Source: Bacteroidia bacterium (GTDB lineage Bacteria; Bacteroidota; Bacteroidia; Bacteroidales; Dysgonomonadaceae). From it: 12,877 nt of DNA. Position 1 is the stretch's first letter, and the number at the start of each line of letters is the position of its first letter. The stretch spans positions 1 through 12,877 of the forward strand of contig BNXH01000049.1 of NCBI GenBank assembly GCA_025999435.1. The letters are read 5' to 3'. Shown piece by piece: positions 1 through 7,339 of this stretch. Position numbers and translations under genes: made by a program. The notes beneath the pieces are model-generated. The model searched no databases, was not told the origin of the DNA, and saw only the letters and a program-made list of their open reading frames with translations.

Positions 1-457
1 AACCAATATATATAATTGCAGCAAAAACAATAGTAAAGAGAAGACCTAGTATTATCTCACCGGCAGAGCCACTGGCAAATGCTTCTCGCGGTTTTTTCAG
101 GTAAAGAAAAACTGTTGAATCGAAGTGAAATCCCCAATAAGGATATATGATAATGTCTACGACTGTAATGATAGCGATAATGGAAAGGATGATAATAAAA
201 TAAACATTAAATGTCCGGGCAATGTATTGCGGTTTGATCCAGATTGAGAAGATCAGAATTAAAGCAGGAATCGCTGTGAAGTAGCCACTCATAGATAAAT
301 CGAGAGGAAGCCCATGATACAGTATCTGATATACATCGGAAGCAGAAACGCCACCACCCAGAGACGAATGAATAAGGGTGAAAGCAACTTTCCCTATACA
401 GAAGATCAGAACGAAATAAAAGAATATGGTAATAAATAAAAGTATGCGCTGTTTCAT
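1..457 (-). CDS. LTA synthase / sulfatase-fold membrane enzyme, N-terminal fragment
   Basis: The frame opens at an ATG complementary to 455-457 (MKQRILLFITIFF) and runs open off the left edge, so only about 152 N-terminal residues are present. It has four hydrophobic segments, at about residues 5-26, 55-75, 88-110 and 136-152. Between the third and fourth is the stretch YPYWGFHFDSTVFLYLKKP, which resembles the region before the periplasmic domain in Bacteroidetes LTA-synthase-like proteins. In that family the membrane domain precedes a periplasmic alkaline-phosphatase/sulfatase-fold domain that transfers phosphoglycerol or phosphoethanolamine-type groups to envelope glycans or lipids. The catalytic domain lies outside the window, so the substrate cannot be stated. 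The gene is divergent from the exbD-type gene and has its own -7 promoter element. The family call rests on topology and this one motif; another polytopic envelope enzyme is possible. Confidence 0.72.
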   Translation of the reverse strand, partial: MKQRILLFITIFFYFVLIFCIGKVAFTLIHSSLGGGVSASDVYQILYHGLPLDLSMSGYFTAIPALILIFSIWIKPQYIARTFNVYFIIILSIIAIITVVDIIIYPYWGFHFDSTVFLYLKKPREAFASGSAGEIILGLLFTIVFAAIIYIG

Positions 458-480
458 TTGATATATGGCTATTCGTACGA

Positions 481-488
481 CAAAGATA
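481..488 (-). promoter_or_regulatory. Bacteroidetes -7 promoter element for the LTA-synthase-like gene
   Basis: The minus strand reads TATCTTTG here, an exact match to the Bacteroidetes -7 consensus TAnnTTTG. It lies about 23 bases upstream of the ATG at 457. No clear TTTG is seen at the -33 position, where the sequence is only T-rich. Confidence 0.55.
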
Positions 489-586
489 CGAGTTCTGAAA
501 AAAAAGTCGCGGCTATTTATGAAATTTCAACACATATTGCCTCTATTATGTAAAAACAGATGTAGAACTCCTTAAATATTAATATC

Positions 587-1219
587 ATGGCTAACATAGA
601 AACAGGTGGTAATGACGCTAAAAAGGGAAAACCACAAAGAAAATTATTAAGGGTAGATTTCACTCCAATGGTAGATATGAACATGTTACTGATCACTTTC
701 TTTATGTTCTGTACTACGCTTAGTATTCCTCAAATTATGGATATTGCCATGCCGGATACACGAGGTGGAGAAAGCCTGATACCCGAATCAAAGTCTTTAA
801 CTGTAATTTTGGGCGAAAACGACAAGGTTTTTTATTACGAAGGAAAAGCAAATTATGAAGATTATACCTCATTGAAAGAAACAGATTATAAAGGTATGCG
901 TGATATACTGCTTTCCAAGAATAATATAAACTTATCTAAAATAAAAGACCTGAGATTGAAACGGAGCAAAAAGCAAATCTCTGACGAAGAATTCAAGGCT
1001 GAAGTGACTAAAGTAAATAAGTTGGAAAGTGGAATTTATACTCTTATAAAACCGACCAAAGACTCTAACTTTAAGAATCTGGTAGATGCCTTGGACGAAA
1101 TGCAAATATGCGGTGTTGGCAAGTATATGATCGTTGAGCCGAATGAAGGGGATGATTTTTTGATGGAGAACCTAAAAACCAAAGATCAATTAACGGCAAT
1201 GGCAGAACGTCCTGAATAA
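587..1219 (+). CDS. exbD: ExbD/TolR-family biopolymer transport protein
   Basis: This is the ExbD-type subunit of a proton-driven inner-membrane motor (ExbB-ExbD-TonB class) that powers outer-membrane transport. The 210 residues comprise a short charged cytoplasmic N-terminus (1-24), one membrane helix (about 25-46) and a periplasmic domain. The helix carries the family signature VDFTPMVDMNMLLITFF, in which Asp30 is the expected proton-carrying aspartate. At 210 residues it is longer than the roughly 140 of enterobacterial ExbD. This length and the C-terminal part (LVDALDEMQICGVGKYMIVE) match the larger Bacteroidetes ExbD paralogue usually found as the last gene of an exbB-exbD-exbD cluster. 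Here no exbB, second exbD or tonB adjoins it: the left neighbour is divergent and a terminator follows. It presumably works with partners encoded elsewhere. No clear promoter motif was found in 489-586. Confidence 0.9.
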   Translation: MANIETGGNDAKKGKPQRKLLRVDFTPMVDMNMLLITFFMFCTTLSIPQIMDIAMPDTRGGESLIPESKSLTVILGENDKVFYYEGKANYEDYTSLKETDYKGMRDILLSKNNINLSKIKDLRLKRSKKQISDEEFKAEVTKVNKLESGIYTLIKPTKDSNFKNLVDALDEMQICGVGKYMIVEPNEGDDFLMENLKTKDQLTAMAERPE

Positions 1220-1254
1220 AACTACATTGTTCTTAATTTTGTATAAATAGCAGA

Positions 1255-1289
1255 AACTACAGGTTATATAACTTGTAGTTTTTGTTTAT
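1255..1289 (+). terminator. Hairpin terminator after the exbD-type gene
   Basis: AACTACA at 1255-1261 pairs with TGTAGTT at 1274-1280. Inside lies a second self-complementary stretch, GTTATATAAC (1263-1272), separated from the outer stem by a possible G-U pair. The T-rich run 1279-1289 follows. It sits 35 bases after the exbD stop codon, as expected of an intrinsic terminator. Confidence 0.7.
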
Positions 1290-1445
1290 CTTTGACTGTG
1301 AGTTGATTTCTATGGATTACAGAATTATTATTTAAGGTTCTGAGGGGAAAAATAGGCTGAAAATAAGTCAATCATACAGTTTCAATTTAAATGAATTTAG
1401 CAGAAAACCTATATGACACAACTAGCTTTGCATCGGGAAAAATTG

Positions 1446-1453
1446 TATCTTTG
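1446..1453 (+). promoter_or_regulatory. -7 promoter element for the MBL hydrolase-gcvP pair
   Basis: TATCTTTG is an exact TAnnTTTG match, 32 bases before the ATG at 1486. A TTTG at 1427-1430 could be the -33 element, but the 15-base spacing is shorter than the usual 19 or so. The rest of 1290-1445 shows no recognisable regulator site; I looked for a glycine riboswitch and saw none. Confidence 0.55.
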
Positions 1454-1485
1454 TCCTGCTTTTTTATATATTGAAAATTATAAAT

Positions 1486-2127
1486 ATGAACATAAAAATA
1501 TTTGAATTCAACCCTATCAGTGAGAATACATATGTGGCGTACGATGAGACCAACGAATGTGTTATCATCGATCCCGGATGCTTTTTCCCTGATGAAAAAT
1601 CTTTACTTCTCGATTTTATTCTTGATAATGACTTAATCGTAAAACATCTGCTTAATACACACCTGCATTTCGATCATGTGTTTGGCAATCATTTCATACA
1701 CGAACAATTCCATCTGGAAACCGAAGCGCACAAAGGCGATGAGTTCCTGCTGGAACAATTGCCGGGGCAAATGAAGATGTTCGGATTCAGTAGCGAAGGA
1801 GTACAAGTACCTAAAATAGGAAAGTACCTGAAAGAAAATGATGTAGTAACCTTTGGCAACCAAAGAATGATTGTGTTGGAGATTCCCGGACATTCGCCCG
1901 GAAGTATTGTCTTCTATAATCAGGAAGCCGGATGTGTCTTTGTTGGAGATGTCCTGTTTCGCGGCAGTGTCGGACGTACCGATTTGGTGGGTGGTAATCA
2001 TCGGCAATTGATTGATGGAATCAAGGAAAAGCTCCTTACCCTTCCTCCCGATACTGTTGTTTATTCGGGACATGGACCACTAACTACCATCAGAGAAGAA
2101 ATGAGAAACAACTTTTACTTACAATAA
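1486..2127 (+). CDS. MBL-fold hydrolase, YcbL/GloC-like (type II glyoxalase II family)
   Basis: This is a metallo-beta-lactamase-fold hydrolase of 213 residues, the normal size for the compact YcbL/GloC branch, which lacks the extra C-terminal domain of classical glyoxalase II. Metal ligands are visible: HLHFDH at residues 59-64, His136 in GHSPGS, Asp155 in VGDVLFRGS, and His196 in SGHGPLTT. The run from VGDVLF through GRTDL to GHGPLTT closely parallels E. coli YcbL. Family members hydrolyse thioesters such as S-lactoylglutathione in vitro; the substrate here is unknown, and many Bacteroidetes lack glutathione. I chose the ATG at 1486 (MNIKIFEFNP) because it fits the family N-terminus; an in-frame TTG at 1471 would add five residues. 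gcvP begins 13 bases after the stop, so the two are almost certainly cotranscribed. Confidence 0.9.
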   Translation: MNIKIFEFNPISENTYVAYDETNECVIIDPGCFFPDEKSLLLDFILDNDLIVKHLLNTHLHFDHVFGNHFIHEQFHLETEAHKGDEFLLEQLPGQMKMFGFSSEGVQVPKIGKYLKENDVVTFGNQRMIVLEIPGHSPGSIVFYNQEAGCVFVGDVLFRGSVGRTDLVGGNHRQLIDGIKEKLLTLPPDTVVYSGHGPLTTIREEMRNNFYLQ

Positions 2128-2140
2128 ACCGAAAAAATAC

Positions 2141-4993
2141 ATGAAAACTCAAAAATTTCAAGATCGCCATATAGGCATCAATCCGGAAGAAGAAAAACTG
2201 ATGTTGTCTAAGGTAGGAGTAAAATCGCTGGATGAATTAATTGACCAGACGATACCTGCCAATATACGCTTGCAAGGTGGATTAAATTTACCCGAAGCGT
2301 TGAGCGAACATGAGTATGCGGAAGAAATGGCTTTAATGGCATCAAAGAACCGTATTTGTGCTTCATATATAGGGATGGGTTGGTACGATACAATATGTCC
2401 TGCTCCTATCTTTCGTAATGTTTTCGAAAACCCTGTGTGGTACACATCATATACTCCTTATCAAGCTGAAATATCGCAGGGGCGTCTTGAAGCTTTGATG
2501 AACTTCCAGACAATGGTAAGTGATCTTACCGGTCTTCCTCTTTCAAATTGCTCTCTATTGGATGAGGCTACTGCCGGAGCTGAGGCCGCCACCATGATGT
2601 TTGCCCTTCGTAGTCGCGAACAAGTGAAAGGTGAGGTAAACAAACTGTTTGTGGATAAAAATATTTTTCCGCAGACTCTTGCTGTTATCAATACCCGTAT
2701 GGAGCCTCAGGGTATAAAAGTCGTAGTAGGGAATTATCAGGATGTAAATCTTGCCGATGGATTTTTCGGGGCAGTAATACAATATCCTAATTCTAACGGG
2801 AATATTCTGGATTATGCCGCTTTTACGGAAAAGGCTCATGCGGCGGATTGTAAGGTTGCCGTAGCCACCGACCTGATGGCTCTGACCTTGCTTGTTCCTC
2901 CGGGCGAATGGGGTGCGGACATTGCATTCGGAAGTAGCCAGCGTTTCGGTATCCCGATGTTTTACGGTGGTCCTTCCGCAGGATTCTTTGCTACAAAAGA
3001 CGAATATAAGCGGAATGTGCCGGGACGTATTATCGGCGTATCAAAAGATGCTTACGGCAAATCGGCATACCGCATGGCCTTGCAGACACGCGAACAGCAT
3101 ATTAAACGCGAAAAAGCAACTTCGAATATCTGTACGGCGCAAGCTCTGTTAGCAACGATGTCCGGATTTTATGCTGTTTATCATGGGCCTGAAGGATTAA
3201 AAGATATTGCTACTCAAATACATTCAGCAACAGCTTTGATTGCTGATGAATTGAAAGAATTGGGATATACAGTGTTGAATGAGCAGTATTTCGATACTCT
3301 TAAAATAGGCTTGCCTAGTGGGGTGTCACAATATACAGTGCGTGAATATGCCGAAATGCGCGATATTAACCTCCGCTATTATGAAGCCGGAGAAGTGGGC
3401 GTAAGTATCGATGAAACGATTACAGAATATAAAGTCCATGAATTATTGGCTGTATTTTCTCTGGCGGCAGGACGTCAGGAAGTATTCATGATCGACGATC
3501 TTCCTGAGAAGATAACGATAAAAGATACTTTCTTGCGCAAGAGCGAATATCTGACGCATGAAGTATTTAATAACTACCATACCGAAACCGAGTTGATGCG
3601 CTACATTAAGCGTCTCGACAGAAAAGATATTTCGTTGGCTCACTCTATGATTTCGCTTGGTTCGTGTACAATGAAGCTGAACGCGGCCTCAGAACTACTC
3701 CCTTTATCATTGGGCGGATTTCAGAATATTCATCCGTTTGCTCCAAAATCACAAACTCAGGGATATACCGAGTTGATAGAAGAGCTTGGCGAATATCTGA
3801 AGGAAATTACCGGTTTTGCAGGAGTCAGCTTCCAGCCCAATTCGGGTGCGGCAGGAGAATATGCGGGGCTTATGACGATACGTAAGTATCAGGAAAATAC
3901 AGGTCAGGGACATCGCAATATTATACTTATTCCGTCATCAGCTCATGGAACAAACCCGGCGTCGGCTATTCAGGCGGGTTATCAAACAGTGACAGTCGAT
4001 TGCGATAGCCATGGCAACGTAGTAGTCGAGGATCTTCAAGCTAAAGCAGATCAGCACAAAGATAATCTGGCTGCTTTGATGATAACCTACCCTTCTACGC
4101 ATGGTATATTTGAAAAAGAAATCAGAGAAATCTGTAAGATTGTACACGAAAAAGGTGGACAGGTGTATATGGATGGAGCCAACATGAATGCGCAGGTAGG
4201 CTTGACCAATCCGGGCTTTATCGGGGCGGACGTTTGTCACTTGAATCTGCATAAAACATTTGCGATTCCTCACGGAGGTGGAGGTCCGGGAGAAGGTCCT
4301 ATATGCGTGGCAGAACATTTAATTCCATTCTTGCCACATCATCCTGAAGTAGATGGAAGTTCTGTTAATACTGTATCTTCTGCGCCTTATGGAAGTGCCG
4401 GTATTTTACCTATTACCTACGGTTATATCCGTATGATGGGTGGGGCGGGACTAACTCACGCCACGAAGATTGCTATCCTGAATGCTAACTATTTAGCTGA
4501 ATGTTTTAAAGATACATACGGAGTTGTCTATACCGGAACAACAGGCAGGGTAGGACATGAGTTGATCTTGGAGTGCCGTAAAGTAAAAGAAACTTCAGGA
4601 ATAACCGAATCGGATATTGCAAAACGCCTGATGGACTACGGATACCATGCGCCTACATTGTCTTTCCCTGTTCATGGTACGCTTATGATAGAGCCGACAG
4701 AAAGCGAAAGTCTGACAGAATTGAACCATTTTGTGGATACAATGAATCAGATATGGGCAGAAATCAAGGAGGTGGAAAACGGAACATATACGAAAGAAGA
4801 TAATGTACTCGTAAATGCGCCGCATCCTGAATACGAAATTTGTGCCGATGAATGGAAACATGCTTATTCTCGTTCGAAGGCCGCCTATCCGCTTGATTTT
4901 GTCAAAGAAAATAAATTCTGGATCAATGTGGCCCGTCTGGATAATGCCTATGGAGACAGGAATCTTATTACTTGTCTTTGCGACATGGGATAA
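2141..4993 (+). CDS. gcvP: Glycine dehydrogenase (decarboxylating), P-protein of the glycine cleavage system
   Basis: This PLP enzyme decarboxylates glycine and passes the aminomethyl group to the lipoyl arm of GcvH, feeding one-carbon units to tetrahydrofolate. At 950 residues it is the full-length fused form (about 957 in E. coli), not the split P1/P2 form. The N-terminal half carries the conserved GMGWYDTICPAPI and TSYTPYQAEISQGRLE stretches (residues about 78-112). The C-terminal half holds the PLP site, with Lys705 in NLHKTFAIPHGGGGPG, equivalent to the Schiff-base lysine near 706 in E. coli. SLGSCTMKLNAASELLP near residue 505 marks the start of the second half. The frame is intact. gcvT, gcvH and lpd are absent nearby, so the other subunits must be encoded elsewhere. 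It sits 13 bases downstream of the MBL hydrolase gene and probably shares its promoter. Confidence 0.98.
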   Translation: MKTQKFQDRHIGINPEEEKLMLSKVGVKSLDELIDQTIPANIRLQGGLNLPEALSEHEYAEEMALMASKNRICASYIGMGWYDTICPAPIFRNVFENPVWYTSYTPYQAEISQGRLEALMNFQTMVSDLTGLPLSNCSLLDEATAGAEAATMMFALRSREQVKGEVNKLFVDKNIFPQTLAVINTRMEPQGIKVVVGNYQDVNLADGFFGAVIQYPNSNGNILDYAAFTEKAHAADCKVAVATDLMALTLLVPPGEWGADIAFGSSQRFGIPMFYGGPSAGFFATKDEYKRNVPGRIIGVSKDAYGKSAYRMALQTREQHIKREKATSNICTAQALLATMSGFYAVYHGPEGLKDIATQIHSATALIADELKELGYTVLNEQYFDTLKIGLPSGVSQYTVREYAEMRDINLRYYEAGEVGVSIDETITEYKVHELLAVFSLAAGRQEVFMIDDLPEKITIKDTFLRKSEYLTHEVFNNYHTETELMRYIKRLDRKDISLAHSMISLGSCTMKLNAASELLPLSLGGFQNIHPFAPKSQTQGYTELIEELGEYLKEITGFAGVSFQPNSGAAGEYAGLMTIRKYQENTGQGHRNIILIPSSAHGTNPASAIQAGYQTVTVDCDSHGNVVVEDLQAKADQHKDNLAALMITYPSTHGIFEKEIREICKIVHEKGGQVYMDGANMNAQVGLTNPGFIGADVCHLNLHKTFAIPHGGGGPGEGPICVAEHLIPFLPHHPEVDGSSVNTVSSAPYGSAGILPITYGYIRMMGGAGLTHATKIAILNANYLAECFKDTYGVVYTGTTGRVGHELILECRKVKETSGITESDIAKRLMDYGYHAPTLSFPVHGTLMIEPTESESLTELNHFVDTMNQIWAEIKEVENGTYTKEDNVLVNAPHPEYEICADEWKHAYSRSKAAYPLDFVKENKFWINVARLDNAYGDRNLITCLCDMG

Positions 4994-5024
4994 ATGAATG
5001 TGTTTAATATAAACTTTAGTTGCG

Positions 5025-5032
5025 TTAATTTG
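5025..5032 (+). promoter_or_regulatory. Weak -7-like element before the HMA/NlpE-like pair
   Basis: TTAATTTG matches TAnnTTTG at all but the second base, with TTTA at 5003-5006 at a plausible -33 distance. It lies 25 bases before the ATG at 5058. No hairpin terminator is evident between gcvP and this point, so read-through from gcvP is also possible. Confidence 0.3.
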
Positions 5033-5057
5033 TTTATTAATTTTAAAAGTAGAAAAT

Positions 5058-5372
5058 ATGAATATGAAAGTTTTTATAATTACATTTGTCGCGATGCTTG
5101 GTTTAGTAATGACTATTCAAGCACAAAAGCCAAAAAGTGATAAAGAAACAGTCGTTTTCGATGTGTCCATGACATGTGAAAACTGCCAGAAAAGAATTGA
5201 AAAGAACATCGCTTTCGAAAAAGGTGTTACCGATATGAAAGTTGATCTTGCTAATAAAACTGTACAGATAGAATATAAACCAAGCCAAACAACAGTAGAG
5301 AAGCTTCAGGCTGCAATCGTAAAGCTGGGTTATGAAGTAAAAATACACAATAAAGAACAAAAAAGAAACTAA
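5058..5372 (+). CDS. Secreted heavy-metal-associated (HMA) domain protein
   Basis: The 104-residue product begins with a hydrophobic signal sequence (about residues 3-22, ending IQAQ), which suggests export to the periplasm. Residues 31-98 form one HMA/MerP-like domain: a beta strand TVVFDVS, the metal-binding motif MTCENC with Cys40 and Cys43, a helix, and an ending KLGYEVK typical of the fold. HMA domains bind soft metals such as Cu(I), Zn or Hg(II) and pass them between proteins; which metal is bound here cannot be read from sequence. The ATG at 5058 and the one at 5064 are both possible starts. The NlpE-like lipoprotein gene follows after 2 bases, so the two are surely cotranscribed, which points to an envelope metal-handling or metal-stress role. 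No metal-transporting ATPase lies alongside. Confidence 0.88.
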   Translation: MNMKVFIITFVAMLGLVMTIQAQKPKSDKETVVFDVSMTCENCQKRIEKNIAFEKGVTDMKVDLANKTVQIEYKPSQTTVEKLQAAIVKLGYEVKIHNKEQKRN

Positions 5373-5374
5373 GT

Positions 5375-5806
5375 ATGAAAAAATTATTTATTCTTGTTGC
5401 TGCAATAGCTATGCTATATAGCTGTGGTGGCAATACTCAAAAAACACAGGAACAAACTACACCGGAAACAACTCAGATTGGAGATGGGCACAATGCCAGA
5501 AATTCATTGGACTATCAAGGTACGTATACAGGAAAAGTGCCTACGGCCAGTGGTGAAGGAATGCTGGTATCGCTTACGTTGGAAGATAGTACCTATGTGA
5601 AAAAAACAGAATATATCGGCAAAAAAGAGATATTCGAGGACAAAGGTAAATATACATGGAATGCAGAAGGAAATACCGTTATTCTCGATGGGATAAAGGG
5701 TGCGCCGAATCAGTATTTCGTGGGCGAAAATACCCTTATCCAACTGGATATGGAGGGTAAAAAGATAACAGGAGAATTAGCTGATCAGTATATTCTCACA
5801 AAATAA
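5375..5806 (+). CDS. NlpE-like (copper resistance family) lipoprotein lacking CxxC
   Basis: The 143-residue protein has a lipoprotein signal with lipobox LYSC (Cys17), then a Thr/Gln-rich linker (about 18-42). Residues 45-143 match the N-terminal NlpE domain: LDYQGTYTGKVP, then LTLEDSTY, EYIGK, a GKYTWNAEGNTVIL strand pair, YFVGENTLIQLDMEGKKITG and YILTK. NlpE is an outer-membrane lipoprotein that in E. coli senses surface contact and envelope or copper stress and signals to Cpx. E. coli NlpE has PCADCEG in this region; here it reads PTASGEG (56-62), so both cysteines are missing and Cys17 is the only cysteine in the precursor. Only the N-terminal domain is present, with no C-terminal OB-type domain. 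It overlaps functionally and transcriptionally with the HMA gene 2 bases upstream. Direct metal binding through that motif is therefore unlikely. Confidence 0.85.
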   Translation: MKKLFILVAAIAMLYSCGGNTQKTQEQTTPETTQIGDGHNARNSLDYQGTYTGKVPTASGEGMLVSLTLEDSTYVKKTEYIGKKEIFEDKGKYTWNAEGNTVILDGIKGAPNQYFVGENTLIQLDMEGKKITGELADQYILTK

Positions 5807-5827
5807 AAATTTACTGAATAATTTGAT

Positions 5828-5866
5828 AGCCCTTTACTTATTCTCAGGTAAAGGGCTTCTTTTTTT
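5828..5866 (+). terminator. Strong intrinsic terminator after the NlpE-like gene
   Basis: A perfect 10-base stem, AGCCCTTTAC (5828-5837) with GTAAAGGGCT (5848-5857), encloses a 10-base loop and is followed by TCTTTTTTT. It lies 21 bases after the stop codon. Confidence 0.92.
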
Positions 5867-5905
5867 ATATTTATGTCATAATGACTAAAAAATATCAAGA
5901 TGTTG

Positions 5906-5935
5906 TTTCATATTGATGTGAAATGCTTATCTTTG
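5906..5935 (+). promoter_or_regulatory. Promoter of asnA
   Basis: The -7 element TATCTTTG (5928-5935) matches TAnnTTTG exactly. TTTC at 5906-5909 stands 18 bases upstream, near the -33 TTTG position. It follows the upstream terminator and lies 37 bases before the asnA ATG. Confidence 0.65.
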
Positions 5936-5972
5936 CAGATAAAATGATTTTGAAACAATGTAAATATAAAAA

Positions 5973-7010
5973 ATGAGCTACCTAATCAAGCCAAATCAAT
6001 ACCACGCCTTACTCGATCTTCAACAGACGGAGATGGGCATCAAGCAGATAAAAGATTTTTTTCAACAGAACTTATCATCGGAACTTCGCCTAAGAAGAGT
6101 GACAGCGCCGTTGTTTGTCCTCAAAGGAATGGGAATTAATGATGATTTGAATGGGATAGAGCGAGCTGTGAGTTTCCCTATAAAAGATATGGGGGATGAA
6201 CGAGCCGAAATAGTACATTCTTTGGCCAAGTGGAAAAGGTTGACTTTAGCGGATTATCAAATAAATGAGGGTTACGGTATATATACCGATATGAATGCGA
6301 TCAGGGCTGACGAGGAGTTGGGTAATTTACATTCTCTGTATGTAGACCAATGGGATTGGGAGATGGTGATGTCGCTGAAAGATCGGAATATAGAATTTCT
6401 TAAAAAGGTAGTAGAGCGTATATATGCGGCTTTAGTTCGTACCGAATATCTTGTGTATGAGCTGTTCCCTTCAATTATACCTATATTACCAAAAGAAATT
6501 GCATTTATACATTCGGAGGAATTATTGCAGAGATATCCGGATCTTACCGTTAAGGAAAGAGAAAATAAAATCGCTAAAGAATATGGCGCGGTATTCCTGA
6601 TTGGTATCGGGGGAGCATTGAGTAATGGCAAGCCACACGATGGCCGGGCTCCTGATTATGATGATTGGATTACACGTTCCGAGAATGGCTATAAAGGATT
6701 AAATGGCGATCTTATTGTTTGGAATCCTGTCCTTCAACAAGGAATGGAATTGTCATCTATGGGTATCAGGGTGGACAAGGATGTCTTGCAGGAGCAGTTA
6801 AGAATATCGGGGCAAGAGTCACGAAAAGAACTGTATTTTCATAAACGATTACTAAACGGAGAACTTCCTCAGTCTATAGGAGGAGGTATAGGGCAGTCTC
6901 GATTATGTATGTTTTATCTCCGTAAAGGTCACATTGGAGAGATTCAGGCCGGTATCTGGCCGTGTGAAATGCGCAAGGAAGCTGAATTGCTCGGCATGCC
7001 TCTTATCTAA
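5973..7010 (+). CDS. asnA: Aspartate-ammonia ligase (asparagine synthetase A)
   Basis: AsnA makes L-asparagine from aspartate, ATP and free ammonia in the cytoplasm, using a class II aminoacyl-tRNA-synthetase-like fold. The 345 residues align along their length with E. coli AsnA (330). Conserved blocks include VHSLAKWKRLTL (81-92), LHSLYVDQWDWE (119-130), FLIGIGGALSNG (208-219), HDGRAPDYDDW (222-232), LNGDLIVWNPV (243-253), SSMGIRVD (261-268) and IGGGIGQSRL (302-311). The active-site residues Asp46, Arg100 and Gln116 of E. coli correspond by eye to Asp57, Arg111 and Gln126. The gene is monocistronic, between its own promoter and terminator. Confidence 0.97.
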   Translation: MSYLIKPNQYHALLDLQQTEMGIKQIKDFFQQNLSSELRLRRVTAPLFVLKGMGINDDLNGIERAVSFPIKDMGDERAEIVHSLAKWKRLTLADYQINEGYGIYTDMNAIRADEELGNLHSLYVDQWDWEMVMSLKDRNIEFLKKVVERIYAALVRTEYLVYELFPSIIPILPKEIAFIHSEELLQRYPDLTVKERENKIAKEYGAVFLIGIGGALSNGKPHDGRAPDYDDWITRSENGYKGLNGDLIVWNPVLQQGMELSSMGIRVDKDVLQEQLRISGQESRKELYFHKRLLNGELPQSIGGGIGQSRLCMFYLRKGHIGEIQAGIWPCEMRKEAELLGMPLI

Positions 7011-7042
7011 TAGAGGTTTACAGGCGAAAGTCCATATAGTAC

Positions 7043-7075
7043 ACACGGGTCGCGGATACGCAACCCGTGTTTTTT
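7043..7075 (+). terminator. Intrinsic terminator after asnA
   Basis: ACACGGGT (7043-7050) pairs with ACCCGTGT (7063-7070). Past a one-base mismatch, GCG and CGC pair around a GATA loop. A T run (7070-7075) follows. It lies 32 bases after the asnA stop codon. Confidence 0.9.
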
Positions 7076-7138
7076 AATGGTTAAAAAACGTTATTCTATA
7101 GATAGGAAGAGGGAATAAGTCTGGTATCCGATTATTTA

Positions 7139-7320
7139 GAGCCTGTTTAAATTTTACCAAAACATTTTATTATAGCTCTTTTTTCGTTCATTTTCAGTCT
7201 CTTTTTATCTGATTTTTCCCTTTCTTCAGCTTGAATAGCCCGCTATTCGCGCTTCAGAAAAGAATAAATCATTCTAAAAATAGTTCTGAAAATCGGAACG
7301 AATAAAATTTAAACAGGTTC
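7139..7320. repeat. 182-base imperfect palindrome, MITE-like or palindromic intergenic repeat
   Basis: The ends GAGCCTGTTTAAATTTTA (7139-7156) and TAAAATTTAAACAGGTTC (7303-7320) are inverted copies with one mismatch. Symmetry continues inward: TTCGTTC near 7183 answers GAACGAA near 7297, ATTTTCAG near 7190 answers CTGAAAAT near 7287, and TTCAGC/GAAGC-type arms lead to a centre GAATAGC-CC-GCTATTC near 7236-7251. The left arm has about 25 extra bases (roughly 7157-7181) with no partner. A TTA triplet flanks each end (7136-7138 and 7321-7323), possibly a short target duplication. There is no open reading frame. It fills most of the 389-base gap between asnA and the nucleoside kinase. Terminal inverted repeats without a transposase fit a non-autonomous element; a folded RNA element is the alternative. 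Confidence 0.7.
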
Positions 7321-7339
7321 TTAAAATTAATGATTTTCC

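Noticed and set aside
1290..1485. Possible glycine riboswitch upstream of the hydrolase-gcvP pair
   Set aside because: I could not find the conserved paired aptamer cores or a following expression hairpin; the stretch is simple AT-rich sequence apart from the -7 element.
1633..2073. 146-codon antisense frame opposite the MBL hydrolase gene
   Set aside because: It mirrors a gene with clear metal-ligand motifs; the translated product looks like no family and has no start signals.
2555..2839. Open frame of 94 codons on the minus strand inside gcvP, and other antisense frames across 2158-4861
   Set aside because: They lie wholly inside the well-supported gcvP frame, show no domain-like composition and have no promoter or terminator of their own.
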